Shown here: positions 16,048 to 26,199 of the stretch, piece by piece
Layout: each line of letters begins with the position of its first letter
How positions within the stretch are numbered: the first letter of the stretch is position 1
Source of the DNA: Bacillota bacterium
GTDB lineage: Bacteria; Bacillota; Proteinivoracia; UBA4975; VEMY01
Length of the DNA stretch: 41,049 nt
Reading direction: 5' to 3'
Assembly (NCBI GenBank): GCA_009711825.1
Contig: VEMY01000020.1
Location: 1 to 41,049 of the forward strand
Position numbers and translations under genes: made by a program
Notes under the pieces: generated by a model
What the model saw: only the letters and a program-made list of their open reading frames with translations
The model's database searches: none
Told to the model about the DNA's origin: nothing

Positions 16048-17331
16048 GTGAAAAAAACAATTCGTGACCTCAAAATCCCAAACATCCTCTTTTGGGGGAT
16101 TTTGCGGCGGCCTAAAAGTAATGCCGATCGAATTCACCGGTCATTTGTAATTTACTTCTGGAAAAATTCCAAAGGAATAAAAGTGCGCATTAAAGGTCTA
16201 ATGTTATTTTTGTTGTCCCCCTTAGCAATTACTAGACGGATTAACAAACAAGTAAGTGAGCTGGGTAAGAAGGCCAGAGCCTTAGCGGGTAAATCAATTC
16301 TTCGCCAATGGCTGGAGCAATTCTACCTGGCATATTTTTATTCTATTACGCCTAAAACCTACTATCTGCAGGAGTTTTATCTTGCTGATGGATTGGCAAG
16401 GGCGCGGAATTATGTGAATCGAGACGCCATGAAGCAAGGAGTTTATGTGCTGATAAAAGAATACCTCTCTTCTCAACCCAGTAATCCAAAAACTCCTCCA
16501 TTATCGGATAAGCTGAGTGTATCCCAATTCTTGCTTCAGAATGAACTTATGGCTATTCCTGTATTATTGGTAGTTAATGAAAACGGCTCGTTTTTGGACA
16601 ACCAAAACAACCCCACAGATAAACTGCCACAAGCGGATATGTTCTGTAAGCCAAGGAATTCCAAGGGCGGAAAAGATGCTGAAGTATGGTACTGGCTGAG
16701 CGATGACAGTTACAAAAACCCACTAGGGGAGGTCCTCTCTAGCCAAGAACTCAAACAGAGATTTATCAATTATGCTCACAAGCATAGCTCGTATATTATT
16801 CAACCCCTGGTTTTGCCGCATCCTGACTTGCAGGATTTTCGGATTCACGCTACACCGTCTCTGCGGATTATTTCCTATTTAAAAGGCACAGAAGTAAAGA
16901 TTGACAGCGTGCGTTTCAAGTTTTCCCTGGATAATAATTCTGTCGTTGACAATACCCATGCCGGAGGCGTATCTGTTCCAATTGATCTTGATACAGGTGA
17001 AATGACCACTGCTGTAGAGAGCAGGTTAACCGGGATGAATGCTCGTTGGGATCGACATGAGTTGCTAAACGGTCCAATCAAGGGGCGCAAGCTCCCGTAT
17101 ATGGACGAGACAATCGATTTAGTTAAACGAGCACACACTCTCTTCCCCAGTGACATTATCATTGGCTGGGATGTTGTTATCTCTAAGGAAGGTCCAATTA
17201 TTATCGAAGGTAATAATCAGCCTGACTCAACCTTTCCCCAGAGGGCTTACCTAATGCCTTATGGATGCAAGGAGATTGGTCAAGTAATTGCTGATTATGC
17301 AGAGAAAGCAATAACTGAAATGTATCAGTAG
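16048..17331 (+). CDS. Sugar-transfer-associated ATP-grasp protein, copy 1
   Basis: This 427-residue protein matches the ATP-grasp type found with polysaccharide genes (sugar-transfer-associated ATP-grasp). Recognisable parts are FCKPRNSKGGKDAE (ATP-binding lysine and loop), QPLVLPHPDL, SLRIISY, VVDNTHAGGVSVPIDL, IIGWDVVI and the metal-binding IIEGNNQPD. Residues 1-110 are basic and include a hydrophobic patch (GLMLFLLSPLAI), suggesting membrane association. ATP-grasp enzymes join a carboxylate to an amine or similar nucleophile through an acyl phosphate. The substrate here is unknown. It starts with GTG after a GGGGGG run and is related to the gene at 34222. Confidence 0.82.
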   Translation: MKKTIRDLKIPNILFWGILRRPKSNADRIHRSFVIYFWKNSKGIKVRIKGLMLFLLSPLAITRRINKQVSELGKKARALAGKSILRQWLEQFYLAYFYSITPKTYYLQEFYLADGLARARNYVNRDAMKQGVYVLIKEYLSSQPSNPKTPPLSDKLSVSQFLLQNELMAIPVLLVVNENGSFLDNQNNPTDKLPQADMFCKPRNSKGGKDAEVWYWLSDDSYKNPLGEVLSSQELKQRFINYAHKHSSYIIQPLVLPHPDLQDFRIHATPSLRIISYLKGTEVKIDSVRFKFSLDNNSVVDNTHAGGVSVPIDLDTGEMTTAVESRLTGMNARWDRHELLNGPIKGRKLPYMDETIDLVKRAHTLFPSDIIIGWDVVISKEGPIIIEGNNQPDSTFPQRAYLMPYGCKEIGQVIADYAEKAITEMYQ

Positions 17332-17380
17332 CAACATCTTGGAACCTTGGTAAAAATACAGTTCTTCTGGGGGGCGCACT

Positions 17381-20215
17381 GTGTTCAGTAAGGTTAACCT
17401 GATTCGCGTGCTAAAATTTTTATATTATAAGCTTTTATGTAAGTTGCTCCATCCCTCTGGTCCGGGTTTGGATCCCTATCGGGCTGCACCTGTCAAACGA
17501 TGGTTTACTTCGTTGCTTTCCCGCAACAACAAAGCTGCGGTTAGTTTAATTGTTTCCGGAAAGCATGTCGGCTCGGGATATCGTTCCTGGATTGGACGAA
17601 AAGCTCGGATTAATGGTGTTGAGTGTTGGGCCATAAAACGGGGAAAACAGGCCGAAATCCTTTTGCTCGGCGATAGCCCGGCAATTGAAACCGTAATCAG
17701 GTTTGCCTGGCGAGGCCCAGATAAATCAATAATTGAGAATATAAAATGTTGGTGGTTTAATAAACCCACCAGTTACACAAAAAAAGCAGACACAGGGCAT
17801 ACCTTATGGCAGCAAGATACGATTGCCCAATTTATGCATACTTTGCAATATCTCAGTCCCTTACTGGAAAAACCCAACAGGTTTGATGTCAGCAGGGAGG
17901 TCAGTGATGCCAGCGAAGTACGCAGAGCAGCCCTAGCTAGGGGGCTGTTCGTTAAGCGGATGGGCAAGCTTAACTATCTAATGACCCCTGCAAAGGTAGA
18001 GGGCGTTCAAAAATCACAGCCATCCCGAGTTTCAACTTTAATTCGCTCCCTTTCTTGCCATAAACACCTGACCAAGCTACACTTGGCTAAGCATAATCTG
18101 CCTGTTCCTAACGGGAGAGTGTTAACTGAATTAGATGAAGCAAGGGAATACTTTCGTGCTTGTCGCTGTCCAATGGTTGTAAAGCCACTCTCGGGTTCTC
18201 ACGGGCGTGGAATCACTGTAAATGTAGAGACTGATGATGTTTTGGAAATTGCCTGGGATTATGCAAAGAAGTTTCACGACGAGGTAATTCTGGAAGAGTT
18301 CGTTAAAGGCGTTGATGTCCGTGTACTCGTTGTCGGTGGTAAAGCCCAGGCAGCGTTGTTCAGAGTGCCTGCCAACGTCATCGGCGACGGCAAACACACC
18401 ATTGAAGCTTTGATAGAAAAGAAAAACAAGGTCAGATTACTCAATCCAAGGATGCGGAAAGCATTGATTATCCCGGACAGTTATACAGAAGAATTTCTTG
18501 ACCGGCAAGGATATTCGCTACGCTCGGTGCCCAAGTCAGGCCAGATAGTGTTTTTGCATTTGAAGGCAAACATTGAGGCAGGAGGAGACAGCATCAGCCT
18601 GTTGGGATATATTCATCCTGACCTCATGTCCCTGGCGGAAGAGGCAGCTGCATCATTTGGCACCGATGATTATTGGGGCATTGACCTATTGGTTGAGCGG
18701 ATAGATTTGCCTCGGAGTCAACAAAATTGCAAAATAGTCGAGGTTAACTCCAGAGCAAACATCTTCAACGTACAGTTTCCCATGTATGGAGAACCTGCTG
18801 ATGTAGCTCAAGTTCTCGTAGACCACCTTGCAGGCGACACCACCGATTATCCCCAGCAGACGGTGCAAGTCAAAGTTACGGGAGCACTGACATCGGAATT
18901 TTTTCACTGGGCCGAGAGAGGCTTCATTGAACTTTCTCTACAGGGAGACATAGAGAAAGTCGGTGCGCATGCGCTAATCAATCTGCATGGCCCCCACAAT
19001 TTCTTGCTTCAGTACATTGATAACTTGATGGGTTGGCGTGATCAGAAGGCTTGGGTAGATGGTGTCCAAATTCTCGGTAACAAGGCTGAGAAAGTAATGA
19101 GGGAAGCTATTTCGAAGAGCAAACCTAGCGTTTCCAACGTGCAGAAAAATCACACTGACCTGGATGAATGGTTATTTATCAATGAATTTGAGTCTATGGG
19201 GTATGAGGCTGAAGTCCTCCCCGAAAACTTAATAAAGCTCCAAAAAGATGGCGCTATCGGTATAACAGCAACGCGCTTTAGCTCAAAGTTCTGCGATAAA
19301 TTATGTGCCTATTGGTATCACGGGAAAAAAGTGCTCGCTTTGAATGGAATACCCGTTCCACGTGGCGTGCACTTTAAGTGGACTGAATGGAGCAAGGCAG
19401 TGAGATATCTGAAGCAATTCCCTGAGCACTGTGTGGTTTCGGATCTAAATCCCGCTGGTGTACGGAAAGAAAAAATAACTGAAGAAAATCACCTTAAGGC
19501 CTTCTGGGATAGGGCCCAAAAGACCGGCACTAACTATATGCTATTTGAGGAAGATTTGATAGGAGACGAAGTTGCTATAACAGTAGTTGCCGGAAAGGCC
19601 GTTTCTGCACTTGCGATTAAACCGGTTAGCATAACGGGGGATGGCGAGAAAACAGTCGCACAACTGATAGCAGATAAAAATGTTGCACGTTCATCCAATC
19701 CATTTTATCGAAGCAAGCTGCTTTCCCTTGAAGACAGGGAAATAAATCGGATGTTAAAGTTGGCAGAAGTGAATCCAGCTGACGTTCCTAGTCCTGGGCA
19801 GATGGTATATTTAGAAGACCGAGTCAAGTTGCATCTTGGCGGAGAAACCGAAAATGTGACCAATTCTTTGCATAGCGACTTTTTCTTTTTTGCAGTCCAG
19901 GCAGTTCAGGCAATCCCCGGCTTGAAAGCCGCCACTGTCCACATGATTGTATCTCAGCCTTGTGAACCGGCAGTAGAACAAAGATGGGTTGTAATTCAAG
20001 TTAATACCAGTCCCTCTATTGCCATGTTCCATTATCCGTGGCAAGGCGAAGGATACAACCTGGTTGGCCAGATAGTTAATGATTTATGTCTAAAGGAACA
20101 AATTAAGTGGATTGAAGAGTCCGTTAATCTAAGTCCGGGGGATCAATCATTGGCATGCAATAATGACTTAAAAGCCAGTAACCAAGAAGAGCTGGGGGAG
20201 GGAGGTTTAGAGTGA
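17381..20215 (+). CDS. Acylphosphatase-like plus double ATP-grasp protein, copy 1
   Basis: This 944-residue protein has three parts. Residues 1-50 hold a YYKLLCKLL motif at 15-23. Residues about 51-129 form an acylphosphatase-like fold: GKHVGSGYRSW keeps the catalytic Arg (Arg68), but the catalytic Asn is Lys86 (CWAIK for GWVRN). Residues about 195-500 are a cyanophycin-synthetase/GshAB-type ATP-grasp with MVVKPLSGSHGRG, LEEFVKGVDVRVL, ANVIGDG and metal ligands Glu454 and Asn456. Residues about 590-925 are a second ATP-grasp-like half. There the VVKP lysine is Ser687, the glycine-rich loop is gone and the acidic metal ligand is Gln873. It lacks the Mur-ligase half of cyanophycin synthetase. 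GTG start after GGGGGGCG; it overlaps the next gene by four bases, implying coupled translation. Confidence 0.85.
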   Translation: MFSKVNLIRVLKFLYYKLLCKLLHPSGPGLDPYRAAPVKRWFTSLLSRNNKAAVSLIVSGKHVGSGYRSWIGRKARINGVECWAIKRGKQAEILLLGDSPAIETVIRFAWRGPDKSIIENIKCWWFNKPTSYTKKADTGHTLWQQDTIAQFMHTLQYLSPLLEKPNRFDVSREVSDASEVRRAALARGLFVKRMGKLNYLMTPAKVEGVQKSQPSRVSTLIRSLSCHKHLTKLHLAKHNLPVPNGRVLTELDEAREYFRACRCPMVVKPLSGSHGRGITVNVETDDVLEIAWDYAKKFHDEVILEEFVKGVDVRVLVVGGKAQAALFRVPANVIGDGKHTIEALIEKKNKVRLLNPRMRKALIIPDSYTEEFLDRQGYSLRSVPKSGQIVFLHLKANIEAGGDSISLLGYIHPDLMSLAEEAAASFGTDDYWGIDLLVERIDLPRSQQNCKIVEVNSRANIFNVQFPMYGEPADVAQVLVDHLAGDTTDYPQQTVQVKVTGALTSEFFHWAERGFIELSLQGDIEKVGAHALINLHGPHNFLLQYIDNLMGWRDQKAWVDGVQILGNKAEKVMREAISKSKPSVSNVQKNHTDLDEWLFINEFESMGYEAEVLPENLIKLQKDGAIGITATRFSSKFCDKLCAYWYHGKKVLALNGIPVPRGVHFKWTEWSKAVRYLKQFPEHCVVSDLNPAGVRKEKITEENHLKAFWDRAQKTGTNYMLFEEDLIGDEVAITVVAGKAVSALAIKPVSITGDGEKTVAQLIADKNVARSSNPFYRSKLLSLEDREINRMLKLAEVNPADVPSPGQMVYLEDRVKLHLGGETENVTNSLHSDFFFFAVQAVQAIPGLKAATVHMIVSQPCEPAVEQRWVVIQVNTSPSIAMFHYPWQGEGYNLVGQIVNDLCLKEQIKWIEESVNLSPGDQSLACNNDLKASNQEELGEGGLE

Positions 20216-23064
20216 TTACAAAAAATGTTGTCCGGCGCGCCGCAAAAGTTAACTATTATCGAATCCTCTGTAAATTGTTGGACCCCAAAAACCGGGGTCT
20301 AGACCCCTATGAAGATTCTCCGCTGAAACGCAGATTGACTGATATGATGCCTGGGAGAAAAAACTCAGCAGTTTATTTGAAGATAACTGGGGAAGTTACA
20401 GGAATAGGTTATGCCGGTTGGCTCTGGCGTAAAGCGCGTGTCCGGGATTTAGACTGCAAAGTATATGAAAACAGTGATGGCACCGTTGAGGCAGTTATTA
20501 TTGGCAATGGTGAGGATATTGAAGCGGTAGTTTTGTCGGCCTGGAAAGGGTCAAGACGGGCAAAGGTGTCGCACATTAGTGAACATTGGTTTAACAAGCC
20601 TGTCAAGTCTGGTGTTGTGGAAATCAAGGAGGAAAAGCAAGTCTCTTGGTCCCAGGGAACAGCAGATTGTATAATCAATACCCTTGACCACATTAAATCA
20701 ATTACCGGAACACCAAACGAATACCCGGATTTTAATAAATTAGTGGGAACCGATGAACTGGTCAGAGTTGCTGAGGAGCGCAACGTCTTTTATATTCGCA
20801 ACACTCGGAAAGAAGTATTTTTTGTGTCACCGACTAAAACCATTGGGTTGCAGAGGTCCCAGACAACGCGTGTGCCTTCAATGATACATTCTCTTACTGA
20901 TCATAAGCAGCTAACCAAAGATTTTTTGCAACAATATGGGCTGCCGGTTCCAGAGGGTAAGGTCTTTACTGACTTAAAACAAGCGAAAGCGTATCTGGCT
21001 GAGATGAATCGTCCAATGGTTGTCAAACCGGCGGCGGGATTAAACGGATCAGGCGTTACTGTCGATGTCCGTACTGAAGAAGCTTTGGAGACTGCCTGGC
21101 AGTATGCCAAGCTGTTCCACGAGCGTGTTGTCTTGGAAGAATTGGTCCAGGGCGTTGATATCAGGGTTGTTGTGATTGGTGGCACCGCACGGGCTGCGCT
21201 GCTACGGGTGCCTGCTAACGTCACTGGGGATGGGTGCAAAACGATCGAGCAGTTAGTTGAGGAGAAAAATAAATTGAGACTCGGCAACCCAAGACTCAGT
21301 AAGAATTTGATTATTGCGGACGCCTATTCCGACAGTTATTTGGAGCGTCAGGGGCACTCATGGGAGAGCGTCCCGAAAAAAGGTGAAGTGGTTTTCCTTC
21401 ACCTCAAGGCCAACATTTGCAAAGGTGCAGATAGTATTAGCGTGACGGATTTTATTCACCCAGACCTAATGCGCCTGGCTGAAGAGGCCGCTGCTGCTTT
21501 TGGCATCAACGACTATTGGGGTATTGACTTGCTGGCCGAAAGTCTTGACTTGCCCCGGGATCAACAACAATGCGCAATAATTGAACTCAATTCCACTGCC
21601 AATATCGAAAACGTTATTTATCCGCTCTATGGGCCTTCATTTGATTCAGCCAAGAGCTTTATCGACCACTTGTTTCCTGAAGATACCAAAGATTCATCTT
21701 ATCCTGTAGAAAGCTTGTATGTTGAGGTTGCCGGCTTACTCAACGAGGAGTTCACTCGTTGGGTTATTGATTATGCCAGAGAGTTATCACTTCGCTGCTT
21801 CCTCAGGACAGGTGAGAATAGCGCAGATATAATTATTTCTGGTTATCGCCATCATGTTTTCAACTTCTTGGACAAACTGTGGGAATGGAGAAGCAACGAT
21901 AATGGCATATTCCAGGAAGTGGTTGACGGTTTTCAGGTTCATGAGTATCAGGGGAATATCGATAGCGATGATTCTGCATTCATTTCTAAGCCGATTAGGC
22001 TTCATAATTATGAGGCTATCCAGAAAACGGGTCTGCACACTACCGAATATCCTGTCAATCACTATGATTCTGCACACACTGAAGGTGGCCTAAATGAACT
22101 CAACACCAAGCTGTTTACTGAAGAATTTTCTCGCCGTGGATTTGATGCCCTTCCTGTATATGAGGACTTGCTGAAAATTAGTAATGGCGATTCTGATGGA
22201 ATAACAGCGATGCGTTATAGCTCTCTCTTTTGTGACCGTATTTGCGCAAGGTTATATCCCGCGAAAAAGATATTAGCGCTGCACAAGTTACCGGTTGCGC
22301 GTGGTGTTAGGCTCACCGTGAGCAAAAAAAAGAAGGCCCTGGACTATATGCAGCGCATAGCTAAACCCTGCGTAGTCACAGGGTTACATCCGGTTGAGTA
22401 TAGAGCATATAAAATAACAAATGAAGAAGACCTGTTTTTCGCTTGGAAGAAGGAGAAAAAGCGTGGCACAAAAGCCATGCTCTTTGAGGAATTTGTAGAA
22501 GGGTTTACTGTTGATATTGCCGTTACCGCCGACAAATTTTCTGGAGCACTGGTAGTTGAGCCAACAAGCTTATTTGGTGACGGTAAGTCAACAATTAAGC
22601 AACTAATCGAAGAAAGAAACGAGTTACGAAAGCAAAATCCTTGGTATGCCGTTAAGTCTATCGAAATAAAAAATGGTCTCTTGAGAGTATTGGAGTCTCA
22701 GGGCAAGCAAGTTTCAGATATTCTTCAACACGGGGAAAAAATACACGTTGAGTCTGATGTGGACTTGGAGTTTGGTGGCGAGACAGTTAACATCTCAGGG
22801 ATTCTGCATGAAGATTTCAAACAAAAGGCTGTACAAGCCGTTGCAGCTATACCAGGACTGGAGTTTGCCATTGTCCAGATGCGGATTCCGTATCCTGATT
22901 TGCCGGCCGAGAGTCAGAAATGGGTTATCAACAAGATTGACACTAATCCGCAGGTGGCAATGTTCCACTTCCCTTGGCGCGGTCAACCCGTAAATTTAAC
23001 AGGAAGGGTTGTTGCAGAACTATGTTTATCGGATCGAGCAAGATGGGTAGAGAAGGGGAACTGA
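20212..23064 (+). CDS. Acylphosphatase-like plus double ATP-grasp protein, copy 2
   Basis: This 950-residue paralogue is collinear with the previous protein. The N-terminal motif YYRILCKLL is at 15-23. The acylphosphatase-like domain (about 52-130) has lost both catalytic residues: Ala68 replaces Arg (GIGYAGW) and Glu86 replaces Asn (CKVYE). The first ATP-grasp is intact, with MVVKPAAGLNGSG, LEELVQGVDIRVV, ANVTGDG, Glu458 and Asn460. The second half is degenerate: Thr723 replaces the VVKP lysine, and Lys908/Asp910 replace the Glu/Asn metal pair. One active ligase site with a regulatory or acceptor-binding second half is the simplest reading. The GTG start lies inside the TGA overlap with the upstream gene. 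Confidence 0.85.
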   Translation: MITKNVVRRAAKVNYYRILCKLLDPKNRGLDPYEDSPLKRRLTDMMPGRKNSAVYLKITGEVTGIGYAGWLWRKARVRDLDCKVYENSDGTVEAVIIGNGEDIEAVVLSAWKGSRRAKVSHISEHWFNKPVKSGVVEIKEEKQVSWSQGTADCIINTLDHIKSITGTPNEYPDFNKLVGTDELVRVAEERNVFYIRNTRKEVFFVSPTKTIGLQRSQTTRVPSMIHSLTDHKQLTKDFLQQYGLPVPEGKVFTDLKQAKAYLAEMNRPMVVKPAAGLNGSGVTVDVRTEEALETAWQYAKLFHERVVLEELVQGVDIRVVVIGGTARAALLRVPANVTGDGCKTIEQLVEEKNKLRLGNPRLSKNLIIADAYSDSYLERQGHSWESVPKKGEVVFLHLKANICKGADSISVTDFIHPDLMRLAEEAAAAFGINDYWGIDLLAESLDLPRDQQQCAIIELNSTANIENVIYPLYGPSFDSAKSFIDHLFPEDTKDSSYPVESLYVEVAGLLNEEFTRWVIDYARELSLRCFLRTGENSADIIISGYRHHVFNFLDKLWEWRSNDNGIFQEVVDGFQVHEYQGNIDSDDSAFISKPIRLHNYEAIQKTGLHTTEYPVNHYDSAHTEGGLNELNTKLFTEEFSRRGFDALPVYEDLLKISNGDSDGITAMRYSSLFCDRICARLYPAKKILALHKLPVARGVRLTVSKKKKALDYMQRIAKPCVVTGLHPVEYRAYKITNEEDLFFAWKKEKKRGTKAMLFEEFVEGFTVDIAVTADKFSGALVVEPTSLFGDGKSTIKQLIEERNELRKQNPWYAVKSIEIKNGLLRVLESQGKQVSDILQHGEKIHVESDVDLEFGGETVNISGILHEDFKQKAVQAVAAIPGLEFAIVQMRIPYPDLPAESQKWVINKIDTNPQVAMFHFPWRGQPVNLTGRVVAELCLSDRARWVEKGN

Positions 23065-23065
23065 A

Positions 23066-25231
23066 ATGAGAAGAATAAATAGAATTGCTAAGTCTTACTA
23101 TAAGGCGTTTCGTGTGTTATTGAAAAATAAAGATAAGCTAACAAAGCAATCTTCCGTAAAGGAAATCACTACACAACAAGCCAAGAATTTTGTGCTTACT
23201 TTTGGTGGTGACACAAATTTTAGAGATTTCGATGATTTTTCGCATAAAGATTTCGATTTTTTGCTCAGGGATAATGACTATTTTATTGTAAACCTTGAAC
23301 CGTCCTTTGGAGATAAGTTTGATCGACATCTTCGCGCAGGGCGGACAGAATGTCTTCAACCTTTTGTAGAATCCTTGAAGGGATTAGGTGTAACTGCCGT
23401 AAGCCTTGCAAATGAAAGCTCTACCACTATTACCCCAGAAGCTCTTCAGATCACAAAATCTTATTTAGAGCAAGCAGGCGTTGTTTGCTTAGGCGCTGGT
23501 GTTAATAAGCAAGATGCCTCGTCACCTCTAAAAATCAAACTACAGGGCACTACTTCATGTCAAAATTTATACATCCTAACAGGGTTATGGGTTTCAAAAC
23601 GTGATAGAGAAACGACAAAGGCCGTTTTTGCTGCCAAGGAAGCTGCCGGTGTGTACTCCTTGAATGTTGAAAAAACAGTTAAAAAAGTTACTTCTTTGAG
23701 AAAAGAAGACCCGGAAGCACTTATTATAGTCTTTCCTCATTGGCAAGGTTTTGAGGGAAAGAAGGTGCCATCCAAAGTTAAGAATATTTGCAATAAGTTT
23801 ATCACGGCTGGAGCTAACTACGTTATTGGCCATGGTACACATTACTTGGATTACTTTGACGTAGTTGGCGATGGGGCAATATTCGGCTCAATAGGTGACT
23901 TTCTACGTAATTGTTCATTCTCGAGTAAAAAGCGCAATGTGTTACCGTTTAGTGGAGTTGTTAGGTTGGAAATTTGTGAAAAAGACAATGGATGGGCTAT
24001 AAAACAAAAACTTTACCCTATTAGCACAGGGCAATCAAAACCTGGAAATGTAGACTACACAGACGCCAAAATTGTTCAGGCACACCTTGCTTCCGCAATT
24101 CAAGCAGGCATTAAGCAAGATGGTCTAGGGTATTATTTTTCTGGCGAAGCACACAAAGACTCTACTCCTGAAACAAGTGAAATTGTACCTAATAAACTTG
24201 TAAAAGCAATTCAACAAGGATTACAACAAAATGTATACTCGTCAGATGAGCGTTACAGTATTTACGATTTGCTCATGACTGAATTTAAGAAGTATGGTTA
24301 TGAATGTACCATGGTAGATAAACTTATGACCGTAGAAATTAACGATAAGCAAGTAGCTTTTATAAAGACTGTTTCTTCAAAAACTTCAGCAGTGGCTTCA
24401 AGGGTTTTAAAGGATAAGAACTGTGCACGACAAGTTTTTCAACGAGCAGGTGTGAATATCGCAAAGGGGAAACTGTTTGATAGCTCTGACTTTTATAATG
24501 CTGTCTCTTATGCTATGACTTTCCCGGCATGCGTTGTTAAGCCTGTAAATGGCCGGAAAGGAAGGGCAGTCTCGGTGGATATTCGGAATGGAGTAGAATT
24601 CTATACGGCTTGGAATGCGGCCAGTACTTTTTCGAAAAGGGGAATCCTTGTTGAAGAATGTTTTGATGGGGGAATGGAAGGGCGATTTCTGGTTGTTAAC
24701 GGAAAGTGTATTGCTGTATATGCTAAAGTGCCTCCAGCTATTATAGGCAACGGGAATAATACAATTGAAGAGTTAATAGCGCATAAAAATAAACTCCGTT
24801 CATCAAATCCCCATTTGCAACGCAGTCCGATTCAATTAAGCGAATATAGAATTCAATTTCTGAGAAAACAAGGATATGACTTAGATAGTGTTCCAGCTCA
24901 AGGCACCGCAGTGTATATTGACCTAAACTCTAATGTATCAGCTGGTGGGGATAGCTTTGATTTCACCGATGCAGTGCACCCTTCTTACAAAACCGTAGCT
25001 GAATTGGCAAGTTCTTCTGTACCTGGCCTTGATATAGCTGGAGTAGATATCATAGCAACCGACTTTACTCAAAAGGCTACTGAGACCAATTATATCGTAA
25101 TCGAAGCTAATACAGAACCGGCTTTGGGTGGGCACCATTATCCTGTATATGGAACTCCAAGGAACGCTGCAAATGAAATCGTAAAATATATTTTACAGTC
25201 CGAAGGTATCGCATTAAAGTCTAATCTCTAG
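23066..25231 (+). CDS. CapA (PgsA-like) plus ATP-grasp fusion protein
   Basis: This 721-residue fusion has the YYKAFRVLL motif at 11-19. Residues about 42-330 form a CapA/PgsA-type domain of the calcineurin-like fold: FGGDTNF (Gly-Asp at 48-49), NLE at 76-78, FPHWQG and IGHGTHYL (His256, His259). The family NNH metal motif is N116-E117-S118 here, so one ligand set is lost. Residues about 400-721 are one ATP-grasp domain with CVVKPVNGRKGRA, VEECFDGGMEGRFL, AIIGNG and Glu680/Asn682. CapA proteins serve poly-gamma-glutamate capsule synthesis or export in Bacillus. Fusion to an ATP-grasp ligase couples the two roles in one chain. It starts two bases after the preceding stop. Confidence 0.82.
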   Translation: MRRINRIAKSYYKAFRVLLKNKDKLTKQSSVKEITTQQAKNFVLTFGGDTNFRDFDDFSHKDFDFLLRDNDYFIVNLEPSFGDKFDRHLRAGRTECLQPFVESLKGLGVTAVSLANESSTTITPEALQITKSYLEQAGVVCLGAGVNKQDASSPLKIKLQGTTSCQNLYILTGLWVSKRDRETTKAVFAAKEAAGVYSLNVEKTVKKVTSLRKEDPEALIIVFPHWQGFEGKKVPSKVKNICNKFITAGANYVIGHGTHYLDYFDVVGDGAIFGSIGDFLRNCSFSSKKRNVLPFSGVVRLEICEKDNGWAIKQKLYPISTGQSKPGNVDYTDAKIVQAHLASAIQAGIKQDGLGYYFSGEAHKDSTPETSEIVPNKLVKAIQQGLQQNVYSSDERYSIYDLLMTEFKKYGYECTMVDKLMTVEINDKQVAFIKTVSSKTSAVASRVLKDKNCARQVFQRAGVNIAKGKLFDSSDFYNAVSYAMTFPACVVKPVNGRKGRAVSVDIRNGVEFYTAWNAASTFSKRGILVEECFDGGMEGRFLVVNGKCIAVYAKVPPAIIGNGNNTIEELIAHKNKLRSSNPHLQRSPIQLSEYRIQFLRKQGYDLDSVPAQGTAVYIDLNSNVSAGGDSFDFTDAVHPSYKTVAELASSSVPGLDIAGVDIIATDFTQKATETNYIVIEANTEPALGGHHYPVYGTPRNAANEIVKYILQSEGIALKSNL

Positions 25232-25328
25232 TTTTCAGCTATTTAAACGAAATGCTTGATGCTGAATAGTCAGGTTAGTCTTTTATAGAATGGTTGCACA
25301 CTATTCGTGACCAGTAAAGGGGTCTTTT

Positions 25329-26153
25329 ATGATAGAAAATTCGAAGGCAATAGGTGTGTTGGATTCTGGAGTAGGTGGCTTAGGGATAGTTAAGTATCTT
25401 AAAGAATTACTGCCTGGAGAAAATATTTTATATTACGCTGATACAGCGCATATGCCATATGGTTCTAAATCTGCAAGTGAGGTAAAAAATTTAGCCACAA
25501 ATGGAATGAAATATTTATGTGCAAAGCATGAGCTTAAATTACTTATTGTTGCGTGTAATACGGCCACCGTAGCAGGCCTAGAATGTTATCGTAAGCATTT
25601 TCCTATGCCAGTTATTGGTGTAGTCAAGCCAGGAGTAAAAGCAGCAGTTTCTATAACGAAGAATAAAAAAATTGGTTTAATTGCTACAGTGGGTACGGTT
25701 AACAGTAACACTTACCCAAAGCTTATGGTTGAACTTGATCCATCGATAAAAGTTTACCAGATGCCTTGTCCCAAGCTTGCTGGGATAGTCGAAAATCAGG
25801 ACTTTAACCAGGATGTAATATCTATTGCAAAATCATATCTATATCCTTTATTAAACAATGAGATTGATTCATTAATACTAGGCTGTACTCATTATCCTTC
25901 TTTATATCACATAATTCGACCTATTGTGGGGAAGAGCATGAATGTCATTGATCCCAGTTTTTTTACTGTTCGAGAAGTCTATGATTTTTTAACCCAATCA
26001 CTGGGAAGAAACCCGCAGCGGGAAGGATATCAGATATTCTACGTCAGTGGCCAATCATGGAAATTTTATCAAATTGCACAAAAACTGCTAGGCTATCCAA
26101 TAAATATTTCATCTATTCGACAAACCACTAGTGATTTTGCTTTATCTTTATAA
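25329..26153 (+). CDS. murI: Glutamate racemase
   Basis: This 274-residue enzyme interconverts L- and D-glutamate without a cofactor. Both catalytic cysteines are present: Cys76 in VACNTAT and Cys186 in GCTHYP. The N-terminal GVLDSGVGGL (Asp11, Ser13) and DTAHMPYG substrate loops are also there. Length is normal for the family. It sits within the ATP-grasp/CapA cluster rather than with other wall genes, so it may supply D-glutamate to the polymer, in addition to or instead of peptidoglycan. The gene is A+T-rich, follows a 97-base gap with only weak promoter-like sequence, and has an AAAGGGG ribosome binding site. Confidence 0.93.
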   Translation: MIENSKAIGVLDSGVGGLGIVKYLKELLPGENILYYADTAHMPYGSKSASEVKNLATNGMKYLCAKHELKLLIVACNTATVAGLECYRKHFPMPVIGVVKPGVKAAVSITKNKKIGLIATVGTVNSNTYPKLMVELDPSIKVYQMPCPKLAGIVENQDFNQDVISIAKSYLYPLLNNEIDSLILGCTHYPSLYHIIRPIVGKSMNVIDPSFFTVREVYDFLTQSLGRNPQREGYQIFYVSGQSWKFYQIAQKLLGYPINISSIRQTTSDFALSL

Positions 26154-26199
26154 GAATATGAAGCACAATCAAATCTATAAATTATAAGGGGGTATCTAG

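Noticed and set aside
17381-23064. Calling the paired proteins cyanophycin synthetase
   Set aside because: Only the ATP-grasp part resembles CphA. The C-terminal Mur-ligase half is missing and replaced by a second, degenerate ATP-grasp-like half.
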